NCBI GenBank assembly: GCA_006538405.1
Contig: BJKQ01000009.1
Location: forward strand, 124,001-188,000
Direction: 5' to 3'
Length of the DNA stretch: 64,000 nucleotides
Origin: Hansfordia pulvinata
Taxonomy: Eukaryota > Ascomycota > Sordariomycetes > Xylariales
The position numbers were made by a program, and so were the translations under genes. Each line of letters starts with the position of its first letter. Within the stretch, counting starts at the first letter, position 1. Below are positions 1 through 9,514 of this stretch, one piece after another. The notes beneath the pieces are model-generated. The model saw only the letters and a program-made list of their open reading frames with translations. It was not told where the DNA came from and made no database searches.

Positions 1-297
1 CGGTCTAACTCGGGTTCGGGCGGCGAGCTAGTTGTCCGGCTTCAGTCCGGCGGCCAGGCTACCTTACGTTTAACCACATCGCGGACGGAGCACTGCGAAG
101 GGCGGCGCTGGTCGGTATTTGAAGGCGGGCCACGCCCGGCACGGAAATTTCAAAGGCAAGCACTCGCGACACTCTCCCGCGGCCGTCTCTCTCCCTCCCT
201 CTCTCTCTCTCTCTGTGTGTGTGTGTGCGCCTCGTAGCCGCCGTCGACCAGTCAGACACACTCGGCGGCGCCGCTGCCATCACCACCGCCTGCGACA
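1..297. other. 5' flank of the Fax/GST-like gene
   Basis: No gene is visible. The stretch ends in a pyrimidine-rich tract with CT and GT dinucleotide runs (about 187-228), typical of fungal core promoters and 5' leaders, directly before the ATG at 298. Confidence 0.5.
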
Positions 298-1388
298 ATG
301 ACCGCCGCCGACTCACTCTCCGCGCGCGCCGGCCCCGAGGCCCTCACCGTGTTCCGCGGCTGGGACGAGCCCGGCCGGCACGTCTGGTCCCCCTTCGTCG
401 TCAAGCTCGAGGCCCGCCTGCGCTTCGCCGGCGTCCCCTACGCCCTCGGCGTCGGCTCCCCGCCCGCCGCCCCCAAGGGCAAGATCCCTTACGTCGAGCT
501 CCGCGACGCCGGCGCCGCCGCGGCCCCGACGCAGATGGGCGACTCGTCCCTGATCATCAAGGCGCTGACCGAGCGCGGCACCCTGCCCGACCTCAACGCC
601 GCGCTGGACCCGGCGCGCAAGGCCCACGACCTGGCGCTCAAGAGTCTGCTCGAGGACAAGGCGTATTTCCTCCAGGTCAGCACTTTCCCTGCTTCTGCTG
701 CCTTCCTCCTCCTCCTCCTCCTCCTTCTTCTTCTTCTTCTTCTTCTTCTTCTCCTCCCTCTCCCTCTGCCAGCGTGCAAGCAGGCTGGGGCTCGCTGACA
801 CTCCCCCTTCCCGCAGGGCCACGAGCGCTGGATGCACAACTACTACACGATGCGCGACCACGTCCTGTGGACCATCCCCTACCCCGTGCGCGTCTTCGTG
901 GGCCTGATGGTCCACCGCAAGATGACCAACCTGCTCTACGCGCAGGGCACGGCGCGCCTGAGCGGGGCCGAGATCGGCGCGGCACGCGACGAGATCTGGG
1001 AGGCGCTCGCGGGCCTGCTGGGCGACGCGAGGAGCACGAGGAGGAGGAGAAAGTCGGTCGGGGGCGCTCAGGAGGAGGGCGACGACGGCGCCCCGTTCTG
1101 GGCACTGGGCGGCGACGCCCCGACCGAGGCCGACTGCGCCATCTTCGGCTTTGTGGTGTCGGTCATGATGTGCGAAGCGTGAGTGATACAGACGAGACCA
1201 ACCGCAGACGTCCCCCCCGAGGATTCCCGGGGCGGGCCAGGCGAATGAGCGACGAGGGAGACTCGGCTGACTTTGCACGCAGTGGGCCGGAATCGCGCGA
1301 GGTGGTCAAGGGCCTCCCGGTCCTGCTCGACTACGCGGGCCGGATACACGACCGGTATTTCCCGGATTACGAAAAGTGGCCGCAATAG
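298..1388 (+). CDS. Fax/metaxin-like glutathione S-transferase-fold protein, 3 exons
   Basis: Exons read as 298-675, 817-1178 and 1283-1388, giving 281 residues. Donors are GTCAGC and GTGAGT, and both introns end in a CAG or GCAG-type acceptor. The N-terminal part carries the thioredoxin-like core of the failed-axon-connections type: SPFVVKLEARLR (about residues 31-42), then PKGKIPYVEL and the conserved MGDSSLIIKAL. The second exon is the all-helical GST-C half, with GHERWMHNYYTMRDHVLW. The family is GST-like but usually lacks proven transferase activity, and a detoxification or mitochondrial-outer-membrane role is inference only. Start 298 is the first ATG with the conserved N-terminus, in a good context (ACAATGACC). 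Intron 1 contains a long CTC/CTT microsatellite that would encode poly-Leu if retained, ending at a stop at 796-798. Confidence 0.85.
701..760. repeat. CTC/CTT microsatellite inside intron 1
   Basis: An uninterrupted pyrimidine trinucleotide repeat (CTC units, then CTT units) lies within the first intron of the Fax/GST-like gene. It forms an exaggerated polypyrimidine tract upstream of the acceptor at 815-816. Confidence 0.9.
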
Positions 1389-2613
1389 GCCGGGTGATGA
1401 TGCCTCGTCACGAGAAGGGTATGAATAGGTCTCGCCACGAGCCAGCCAACCGACGAAGACGCAGTCAGTCCAACGATGGATTCTGGCGCCCGGCACCAAC
1501 ATGTGCTGGAGCCTTAGCAGTGGAGCCTGGGACAGGGCACATTGCGAAATGGATCATGGTCGGCGATTTCTTTCAGGAGTTCCGATGCTAGGGCTGGTGG
1601 GGAACGCCAGGGTGCGTGCTGGCTATACCTAATACTGGCTGGAGCTTCAACGGCTTCCAGCCCCAATGTCCTGCAGGCAAATTTGGCTACCAGGCACAGG
1701 CATAGGCACAGGCAGACATTAGAGACAGATATCGGCTTGAACACTTATCGTGGCAATCTCAAGTCTTTCAATGGCCTGCCCTCAACTCAATCAAGACACC
1801 TGATTCGAGTCTGTGAGCAAGTCCCTCTAGTCACGATTTGTCATAGGTGCCCCTCATAATAGTACACGGGGCCCTTCAAAGCGTTGCCCTATGATCCATG
1901 CTCGATGGTCGGGGTCGTCATGTCGAGGACAGACGCAGATCCATCGGCACTGAGATGCTCGAATTTCCGTCCTGGCCAGGCGCCAAATGGCAGATCCAGT
2001 TTGATTAACTAGTTGGCGACAGGCTCCTAGACCTGACCTAGAAGACTGAGGTTGGCGGCTTTTCGCTAGCTGGCCGTCGTAAGCTCACCGTGCTTGCTTA
2101 ACCCCAGTTCATCTTAGAGTCCCCGAGATCCGGGGACCTCGCCAAAGCCAACGTGGCTGAAGCATCCCGTCGCGCCCGTCCACGACTGGTCCATCTCGAA
2201 TCGGCATTGATTTACAGCGGTGGATTCGATGCTCTGCCAGGCTCCAATGGGGGCCTTCTAGATACGATTGAGGCCCAGTCGAGGCATACTCGTAGTCGCC
2301 GGGTGGGGTTACTTGGAAGGCTGAGCTGGCTAGGTCAAGGCGAAGTCATCGCACAGGCTACCAAGACTAGGTATACTCAAAGTCGGACATCGGAGCTTGT
2401 CGGCGCCGACCAGCCCTACGACGTGAAGATTTGGAAAGGCCCGTTCGCGGGTGATGGCGTTGCTTCAACCATGACGACGATGCTGCTGACCCACAGACAC
2501 GGACGACGGCGTTGATATAAGACCTCGAGACTGGCCTCGCCAAGAGCGTTCATACTGCTCGACGACCACGACAACAGCGTCTGCATCTACTCAAGTTTCC
2601 CGACGCTAACAGT
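1389..2613. other. Intergenic region
   Basis: No ORF here has a recognisable domain or a coherent exon structure. It separates two genes on the same strand, so it should hold the terminator of the first and the promoter of the amidohydrolase. One TACTCGTA octamer lies at 2287-2294. Confidence 0.5.
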
Positions 2614-4001
2614 ATGAAGCCCGACCTTCTCGCATATCTCTCGGCCGCGAGCCTCTTCCAGGGCTCGCAGGCCTGCCTCGGCCACCTCCAGCACGACACG
2701 CCGAACCCCCTCAAGCGGTCGACGATCCCGCGAGCCCCCGTCGACACGGCCATCGAGAACGTGCGCGTGTTTGACGGCAACGGCTTCACCGAGCCGCGGC
2801 GGGTGGTCTTCCGCGGGGGCCACATCACGGCCTGCGGCGACGACAACGAGGACACCGGCGACAGCCAAGGCGAGGCCGCCGCCGCCACGGCCGCGGCGGT
2901 GCAGCACACGGTGGACGGGCGCGGCAAGTTCCTGATCCCGGGGCTGATCGACGGGCACAACCACGTCAACGACGCGGGCGGCCTGGAGGCCGCGACGTCG
3001 CACGGCGTGACGACGGTGCTCAACATGGACTGCCGCAACTACACCGTGTGCCGGGGCTTGCGCGACGCGGGCGCGGGGCCGGGGCAGGGCGGCGTGGCCT
3101 CCTTCTTCCACAGCGGCAACGCGCTGGCGGGCTACCGGTCGGCGCACGGGACCCGCCTCCACACGCCCGGGATGCCGCTGGTGTACCCGGACTCGGACAT
3201 GGCGGGCATCGTGGCGCAGACGTTCGGCAACGGCAGCGACTACCAGAAGCTGGTGGCCGAGGCCGGGGGCCCGACGCTGGCGCAGCACCGGGCAGCGGTG
3301 GACGCCGCGCACGCTACTCTTACTACGGGAGAAGACGAGGGACAGGGGGGAGAAGGAGGAGGAGGAGGAGGACGTCGACGCACGCGGCGCGCGTGGCCGA
3401 CTACGACGTGGCGGCGCGGTCGGGGACGGACGACATCCAGCACGTGCCGATCGACGGGGTGCTGCCGGCCGAGACGGTGCGGCGGATCCGCCGGCAGGGG
3501 CAGACGGTGACGCCGACGCTGGCCATCTACGACTACGCGTTCCGGCGCGACCCGCGCGTCGCCGCCTTCCTGGGGCTCAACCTGACGACCACGCCCGACC
3601 GCTACGCCTACGCCCGGCGCAACGTGGCCCTGCTCGCCGCCGCGGGCGTGCCCATCCTCGCGGGCACCGACGCCGTCGGCACCCTCAGCCTGGGCGGCGG
3701 CGGCGGAGGCGGAGGCGGGGCGGGGGCGTCCGTGTCCATCCCCTTCGGGTCCTCGCTGCACCTCGAGCTCGAGCTGCTGGTCGAGGCGGGCCTGCCGCCG
3801 CTCGACGCCCTGCGCGCCGCGACGGCGGGCATCGCGGGCCAGCGCGGGCTGGAGGGCAGGGGCGCCGTGGCGCCGGGCATGCGCGCCGACCTGGTCCTGC
3901 TCGACGCCGACCCGCTGGCCAACATCTCGCACACGCGCGAGGTGGCGCGGATCTGGGCCGGGGGCGTCGAGGTCGACGTCGCTACGGACGGGTGGGTTTG
4001 A
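2614..4001 (+). CDS. Secreted metal-dependent amidohydrolase, frame interrupted near 3345
   Basis: A TIM-barrel amidohydrolase of the imidazolonepropionase/prolidase-like group. The first part (2614 to about 3345) has a possible weak signal sequence, the VRVFDGNGF entry strand and the metal motif GLIDGHNHV. The second part, in another frame (about 3350-4001), has THAARVADYD and DIQHVP (second and third metal His regions), ILAGTDA (metal Asp) and the C-terminal strand GMRADLVLLDADPLANI. Together they make a nearly full-length enzyme of about 460 residues that would hydrolyse a cyclic amide, dipeptide or similar bond; the substrate cannot be told. The frames do not join directly: the second lies one base back, and the break falls in a purine-rich insert with a run of six G (3345-3350). 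I find no convincing GT-AG intron, so a one-base deletion (assembly or real) is likeliest. The stop is at 3999-4001. Confidence 0.78.
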
Positions 4002-5032
4002 GGGGCGAGCGCGCGCCCGAGGGGAAGAAGTGGCTCGCAGGCAAGACGGGAGTGGTGAGCATTTGGGGGTGCTGGGCGTGACGCGTGTTGTGTTTCTCGT
4101 TGGACGAGGGCTTATACGAGAGTAAAGTGCCTGCCTGTGTTCTAGGTGTTGACTTTGGGGATATAACAGCAACGTGGTTTTTATTCTTCAGACGCGGGTT
4201 CCTCTATTGACCAGCCTCTAACAATACAGAGTATATTTTCGTCCTAGATACGCCTAAGGCACTGGGCATTTTATTATTACCTTTTTTTTCTACAGATTTA
4301 CTGGGTGGCTGGCTATCCATCGCGATCATCGACCGTGCTATCGTTCGTGATGGGCCTCACAACCTATTGTCCGCTTCGAAGCTGGCCTGGGAGTACAAAT
4401 CATCAGACTACTGAACTCAGCCACTCATGAGCTTCGTCAAGTGTAAAATCCCGTGCTTCCAAGCTACTGCTGCTGTTGTCAAGGCGAGGCCTCCTCTGCG
4501 TGACGGACCGCCTCTCAGATCGTGGCTGTGCTGGGGGCCACAGTGGATCGTCCAAGAGGCGCCCTACGAGTGCCACGGGGAAGACCCGCCTCTGCCCGGC
4601 AGTCAGCTCGCCTGCGTGACTCAGAACAGCAGCAGCGCGCGCTGCAAACGCACGAGGAACGCCACCCTTCAGCCGCAGATGACTCTTCCCCGGCATCCAG
4701 CCGCTGTCCTGCCTGGGGTTCACGGCCTCGACATGCACAGTGGCAGGCCGCCGGTGCAGAGAAGCCGTGAGCCGTCTCGAAGTGATTGGAGACGACACCC
4801 CGGGCGGGCTCGTTCCCCCAGCCAATGCCGGCGACGCCAAGTGGCATCTCGATGGCAATAGGCGCGCCAGGCGTGGGTGGCCGTGGCTCGCCATGCACCA
4901 ACTCCGCCTGCTGCCTGGGATCAGCGACAGAGGCGGGGGCATGGCGGCGACAGCCTGCTTGCCGCAACCCGCGCTGCTTGCGCACCATCGACAAGAGGGC
5001 GCGGCAGGCATTCCCGGCCACCTCACCTGAGG
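4002..5032. other. Intergenic region
   Basis: No supported gene. A locally AT-rich part (about 4180-4330) carries poly-T runs and probably contains the 3' end of the amidohydrolase transcript. Overlapping ORFs on both strands at 4403-5062 have no domain and no coherent codon bias. Confidence 0.5.
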
Positions 5033-5041
5033 TATATATAA
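5033..5041 (+). promoter_or_regulatory. TATA-like box before the AAA ATPase gene
   Basis: TATATATAA lies about 160 bp upstream of the ATG at 5202 in otherwise GC-rich DNA. Position and sequence fit a core promoter element; transcription start is not shown. Confidence 0.45.
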
Positions 5042-5201
5042 GCCAGGAAGATGGAAGGGCATGTGTGAGCTCTCGAGACGCCTCGCCAGTACTGTTGTCG
5101 AGAGCCAGCTACTCGCACATCACGGCCTCCCTTTCAACTGAGCTTTTCTGAATATTACGCACAACTAGGATCTCTCCGATCTCCATCCCGGGCCGCCCAG
5201 A

Positions 5202-8168
5202 ATGCCTCCGCCGCCGCCCTCCCGAGTGTTCCGCCGCCGGACCGGCGGCCGGGCGCCGAGGGTGCCGTCCGAGTCGCCGCCGCGGACGGTGGTGCGCCGG
5301 CGCTACCGCAGCCCGAGCTTGTCGCGCGCGCAGCTCGAGGCGGAGAGGCGGCACAAGATCCTGTGCGACCGCCGGCGCGTGGCGGCCAAGTGGCGCCCCA
5401 AGATCCCCGAGGTGCGCAAGGTCAACTTTGAGCACTTCAAGAACCGCTTCCACGACGTCGGCGAGCCCGACTACGCCCTCGAGGTCCTCATGGCCGGCCC
5501 GGGCCTGCCCGGCCAGATCAAGCGCGAGAAGGCCCTGCGCCGCAAGGAGGATATCGCCCGCGCCCGCCGCACGCGCATGGCCCGCTCCGACGCCCCGGCG
5601 GACGCCGATGGGCACCAGCGCCGGCGCCACCGCGACGACGCCGCAGACGACAGTCGAGCCGGCGGCATCGGCGGCGGCGGCGGCCCCGCTGCCTCTGAAC
5701 TCGTCTCGCCCAGCGACAACGTGATCCAGCGGGTCCGCATCAACTCGCTGGCCGTCCTCGGCCACCTGACCCCGCTGCTGGGCGACACGGCCGGCGGCAT
5801 CTTCGACAGCCCGCGGACCTTCACGAGGCCGTTCAAGCCCCTCATCTACTTCCAGCCCTACATGAAGGACGTCCTGTCCACGCTGGAGGAAAAGTGGGCC
5901 GACTACGAGGACATCGAGTCGCCGTCGTTCGACGACCCCAAGGACTACGAGGCCAGCGAGGACGCCGAGCTGGTCGGCGGCGGCGAGGACCGCGGCGAGG
6001 CCGGCAGCCAGTGCGGCGAGGGCGACGACGACAACGACAACGACGACTACGACTGCGAGTCGCTGGCGTCGGTGGACTCGAACGCCGAGGACCTCGGGGC
6101 GGTGATGGACAGCGTGGAGGCGCTGCGGGACATGCGGTGCTACGTGCGGTTCGTGGACGAGGAGCTGATGCCGCTGTACGACCGGTACGCGGGGTCGAGC
6201 GAGGAGACGGTGGCGTTCGAGGACCTGTGGTCGCTGTTCCGGACGGGCGACGTGGTGCACATGCCGTCGGGCGGCGACACGGCCAGCCAGTACCACAGCA
6301 CGTGGCGCATCTTCCAGGTCGCGGCGCCGGAGCCGGTGCTCGAGGACCTCAGCCCGGACCTGCAGCTCATCAGCGCCCTCTTCTCCAAGAGCATCTCGAA
6401 GCGGCAGTTCCTCGTGTACGCGTACTACATCGACCACGACGGCACGTCGTACGGGGCGGTGCGCCACCGGTTCGCCATCGAGCAGTACGCCGGCGAGCGG
6501 CCCATCACGTCGCTCGAGGTGTACCCGATCCGCTACCAGAAGGACCACGAGGCGCTGCTGGGGGCCCTGCAGGACCAGGGGCGCCGGTTCCAGCGCTTCA
6601 TGGAGGTCGGGCACCGCCACCAGGCGTACAACGCGTGGACGCTGATCCGCAACCCGCCGCACACGCGCGTCGACACGGACGAGTGGGAGTACCAGGACGA
6701 GGACTTTGTGCTGCGCGACGACAAGGGCGACACGATGCGGCACCCCGAGTTCGTCGAGAGCGACGTCATTGTCGACATGGCCGAGGCGTGCCAGAAGAAC
6801 CCGGACTGGCGCCCGACCTTCTTCCGCCCCGCCGCCAGCGAGTCGCCCGACCGCCGCTGCGACGACGACGAGATCCCCATCCAGCAGTGGGCCGGCGGCG
6901 CCCGCCGCGCCCGTCTGGCCTACTCGCAGCTCGACTACGTCCAGTACGCCGACGGCGTCGAGAGCCACCAGCGCGGCAAGAACCTCGAGGCCGACGACTT
7001 TCTGCGGGAGCGCGTCGAAGGCGTCCGCAGCCATCACCAGCAGCAGCACCACCACCACCACCAAGTGCGGGAAGAAGAAGGCGCCTCCTCCTCCTCCTCC
7101 GGGGCGGCCATGGGAGGCCTGCGCGACGAGGACCTGGCTCTCCTGCCGCGGCGCATGTTTGCGTACGCGCTGCGGGACCGGCGGTTCATCCTGGTCAACA
7201 CGGGGTCGCTGCGGCCGATTGTGCGGCAGCAGGGCGTGTTCGAGAGCCTGCAGATCCAGCGCGACTACAAGGACATTGTGCGGGGCTTGGTGGCGGCGCA
7301 CTTTGACAAGAAGAGCCTGGAGCGGCGGTACATGGACGCGTCGACCGAAGGGCCCGGGCAGGACCTGATCCAGGGCAAGGGCCGCGGGCTGGTGCTGCTG
7401 CTGCACGGGGTGCCCGGCGTGGGCAAGACGGCGACGGCCGAGGCGGTGGCCATGGAGAACGACAAGCCGCTGTTTGTCATCACGTGCGGCGACCTGGGCC
7501 TGACGCCCGACGACGTCGAGGCCTCGCTCAGCAACGTGTTCCGCCTCGCGCACCTGTGGGACTGCGTGCTGCTGCTCGACGAGGCCGACGTCTTCCTGGC
7601 CCAGCGCTCCAAGGACGACATGACGCGCAACGCCCTCGTCAGCGTCTTCCTGCGCGTCCTCGAGTACTACAACGGCCTGCTCTTCCTCACCACCAACAAG
7701 CTCGGCGTCATCGACGAGGCCTTCAAGTCCCGCATCCACATGTCCCTCTACTACCCGCCCCTCGACAAGGCCCAGACCCGCGACATCTTCCGCCTCAACG
7801 TCGCCAAGCTGCGCCACATCGAGGCCCAGCGCCACCGCCTCACCGGCGAGCCCCAGCTGCTCATCAAGGAGAAGGACATACTCGACTTTGCCGGCCGCCA
7901 CTACGAGGACAACGCCCGCCTCACCGGCTGCTGGAACGGCCGCCAGATCCGCAACGCCTTCCAGGTCGCCGCCAGCCTCGCCCACCACCGCTTCGCCCAG
8001 GACGCCGGCCTCGCCCGCGCCCGCGGCCAGCAGCCGCCCCCGGCCCCCGTCCTCGACCAGGAGTCCTTTGCCAAGGTCCAGATGTCCACGCTGAGCTTCG
8101 ATCGCCACATGAAGGACTCGCGGGGCTTTGACACGGAGCTGGCGATGCGCGGCACTTTTCAGCAGTGA
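5202..8168 (+). CDS. AAA+ ATPase with N-terminal DUF7025-type domain
   Basis: A single uninterrupted 988-residue protein. The N-terminus is basic, with Arg/Pro-rich and Asp-rich linkers (about 250-295). A conserved module beginning RCYVRFVDEELMPLY (about residues 310-430) matches the DUF7025 region of fungal AAA proteins. The C-terminal ATPase core has Walker A GVPGVGKT (736-743), Walker B LLLDEADVF (D793, E794) and a helical lid containing NGRQIRNAFQVAASLA. This large fungal family resembles the BCS1/proteasomal AAA fold but has no assigned substrate; a role in protein remodelling is inferred only from the fold. His/Gln/Ser-rich low-complexity stretches sit near 610-640. Codon use is strongly GC3-biased and even along the gene. 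A TATA-like box precedes it. Confidence 0.9.
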   Translation: MPPPPPSRVFRRRTGGRAPRVPSESPPRTVVRRRYRSPSLSRAQLEAERRHKILCDRRRVAAKWRPKIPEVRKVNFEHFKNRFHDVGEPDYALEVLMAGPGLPGQIKREKALRRKEDIARARRTRMARSDAPADADGHQRRRHRDDAADDSRAGGIGGGGGPAASELVSPSDNVIQRVRINSLAVLGHLTPLLGDTAGGIFDSPRTFTRPFKPLIYFQPYMKDVLSTLEEKWADYEDIESPSFDDPKDYEASEDAELVGGGEDRGEAGSQCGEGDDDNDNDDYDCESLASVDSNAEDLGAVMDSVEALRDMRCYVRFVDEELMPLYDRYAGSSEETVAFEDLWSLFRTGDVVHMPSGGDTASQYHSTWRIFQVAAPEPVLEDLSPDLQLISALFSKSISKRQFLVYAYYIDHDGTSYGAVRHRFAIEQYAGERPITSLEVYPIRYQKDHEALLGALQDQGRRFQRFMEVGHRHQAYNAWTLIRNPPHTRVDTDEWEYQDEDFVLRDDKGDTMRHPEFVESDVIVDMAEACQKNPDWRPTFFRPAASESPDRRCDDDEIPIQQWAGGARRARLAYSQLDYVQYADGVESHQRGKNLEADDFLRERVEGVRSHHQQQHHHHHQVREEEGASSSSSGAAMGGLRDEDLALLPRRMFAYALRDRRFILVNTGSLRPIVRQQGVFESLQIQRDYKDIVRGLVAAHFDKKSLERRYMDASTEGPGQDLIQGKGRGLVLLLHGVPGVGKTATAEAVAMENDKPLFVITCGDLGLTPDDVEASLSNVFRLAHLWDCVLLLDEADVFLAQRSKDDMTRNALVSVFLRVLEYYNGLLFLTTNKLGVIDEAFKSRIHMSLYYPPLDKAQTRDIFRLNVAKLRHIEAQRHRLTGEPQLLIKEKDILDFAGRHYEDNARLTGCWNGRQIRNAFQVAASLAHHRFAQDAGLARARGQQPPPAPVLDQESFAKVQMSTLSFDRHMKDSRGFDTELAMRGTFQQ

Positions 8169-8968
8169 GGGCGGCACCGGGAAGGGAGGGGTTTGTTTCT
8201 CTGCCAGGTGACAAGTAGTTTCTGATCGTCATGTAGATGCACGTGTTTTCTTTAGCTAGGACGGTTTCCTTGCAAACGCATGAGTCTCGGGTACGCGCAT
8301 GTCACTCCAGATTGTGAGGCGGAGACTTGAATGGAGCGTCTCTTTTCACTTTCACAAGCAAGGACTATGTCAGTCACTCTCGCAATCTCGTGCTCTTGTC
8401 TTGTCTCCCTCTTGCTGCTCTTTTTCCACATTAAGTCAAACCGCAAGTACTGCCGTTCCATAGTCGCCCGGTTCTTCTTGCATCTTCCGCTGTGAGGAAC
8501 ATAAATTTTTTTGGTAACCTGCCCGAGCTATTCGCAATCTGCAATCTCTGATCCATCACTTGCTGCCATGCATCGGAAAGAGACGCATGGAAGCGAGTCG
8601 TGTCTCTCCAAATACCTGAGGGCATCACGGAAACGGTGATGACAGGTACGGACGTCAGCGGAGTATCCCCGTTTCGCACGGTGGCGGACGGAGCCCCTCC
8701 GTTCTGCCACGCGCTGTATCCCGCGCGCGACGGAGCAAACCCGCACCCAGTGACTAATCCGACGACGCAGCATCAGCGGGGCCCCACGCAAGCCAGCTCC
8801 GACTTTCGCTTCACGATCCCCTCACTTCCTCCAGTCGCCGGTCGTTCAGTCGCCTTGTTTCTGCCCTCTACTCCCTGAGTAGTCCGTCCATTCGCTTAGC
8901 ACGACAGTCACTCACTCACTCACCCGCCACCCACATCACATCCCCTGCCCAACCCCTCGCGCACCACA
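8169..8968. other. Intergenic region with the thioesterase promoter
   Basis: No gene is visible. The last 60 bases are C/A-rich with TCAC repeats directly before the ATG at 8969, a typical fungal leader. Confidence 0.5.
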
Positions 8969-9514
8969 ATGTCCGCCGAGCCCAACGACGAGCGCATCCG
9001 CGCGCACGTGGAGCAGGTCGTGGCGGGCCAGCTGCCCAACTCGCCCATCTACGCCTTCCTGCTGTCGGGCGTGCGCATCGTATGGGCGTCCCGGGGCCGC
9101 GTGCGCGCGCGCCTGGCCCTGACCCCGTCCCACGTCAACGCCCGCGGCGGCATCCACGGCTCCGTGTCGGCGACCATCGTCGACTGGGCGGGCGGCATGG
9201 CCGTCGCGGCCTGGGACCTGCGGGCCCGCACGGGCGTGTCGGTCGACATCCACGTGCGCTACCTGTCGTCCGCGGGCGCGGGCGACGAGATCGAGATCGA
9301 GGCCGCCGCCGACAGGGTCGGCGGCTCCCTCGCCTTCACAACCGTCACCATCTACAAGGTCGTCGAGGGCGGAGGCAGTGGCAGCGGCGAGCATCCCGGC
9401 CCCGTCGTCGCCACGGGCACGCACACCAAGTACGTCAGGCAGCAGCCGGCGCAGAAGCCGCAGCAGGAGCAAGAGCAAGGGCAGCAGCAGGAGCAGCAGC
9501 AGCAGGCGAAATGA
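8969..9514 (+). CDS. Hotdog-fold acyl-CoA thioesterase (PaaI/ACOT13 type)
   Basis: An intronless 181-residue protein. The hotdog core runs from about residue 25 to 155. The diagnostic helix region is GGIHGSVSATIVDWAGG (about 54-70), equivalent to the HGG...D motif of 4HBT-superfamily enzymes, followed by SVDIHVRYLSSAGAGDEI and a closing ATGTHTKYV strand. Members hydrolyse acyl-CoA thioesters, and ACOT13-like proteins are cytosolic or mitochondria-associated; the chain-length preference is unknown. The last 25 residues are a Gln-rich tail encoded by CAG repeats, unusual for the family and probably dispensable. Start 8969 (CACAATGTCC) gives the expected family length. Confidence 0.86.
   Translation: MSAEPNDERIRAHVEQVVAGQLPNSPIYAFLLSGVRIVWASRGRVRARLALTPSHVNARGGIHGSVSATIVDWAGGMAVAAWDLRARTGVSVDIHVRYLSSAGAGDEIEIEAAADRVGGSLAFTTVTIYKVVEGGGSGSGEHPGPVVATGTHTKYVRQQPAQKPQQEQEQGQQQEQQQQAK

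Noticed and set aside
298..798. Leu-rich reading through intron 1 of the Fax/GST-like gene
   Set aside because: The poly-Leu comes from a CTC/CTT intron repeat; splicing joins conserved GST-fold segments in frame.
5109..8177. 1022-codon minus-strand open frame
   Set aside because: It is the antisense of the AAA ATPase, open only because of the strong GC3 bias; no motif and repetitive Val/Ala/Leu composition.
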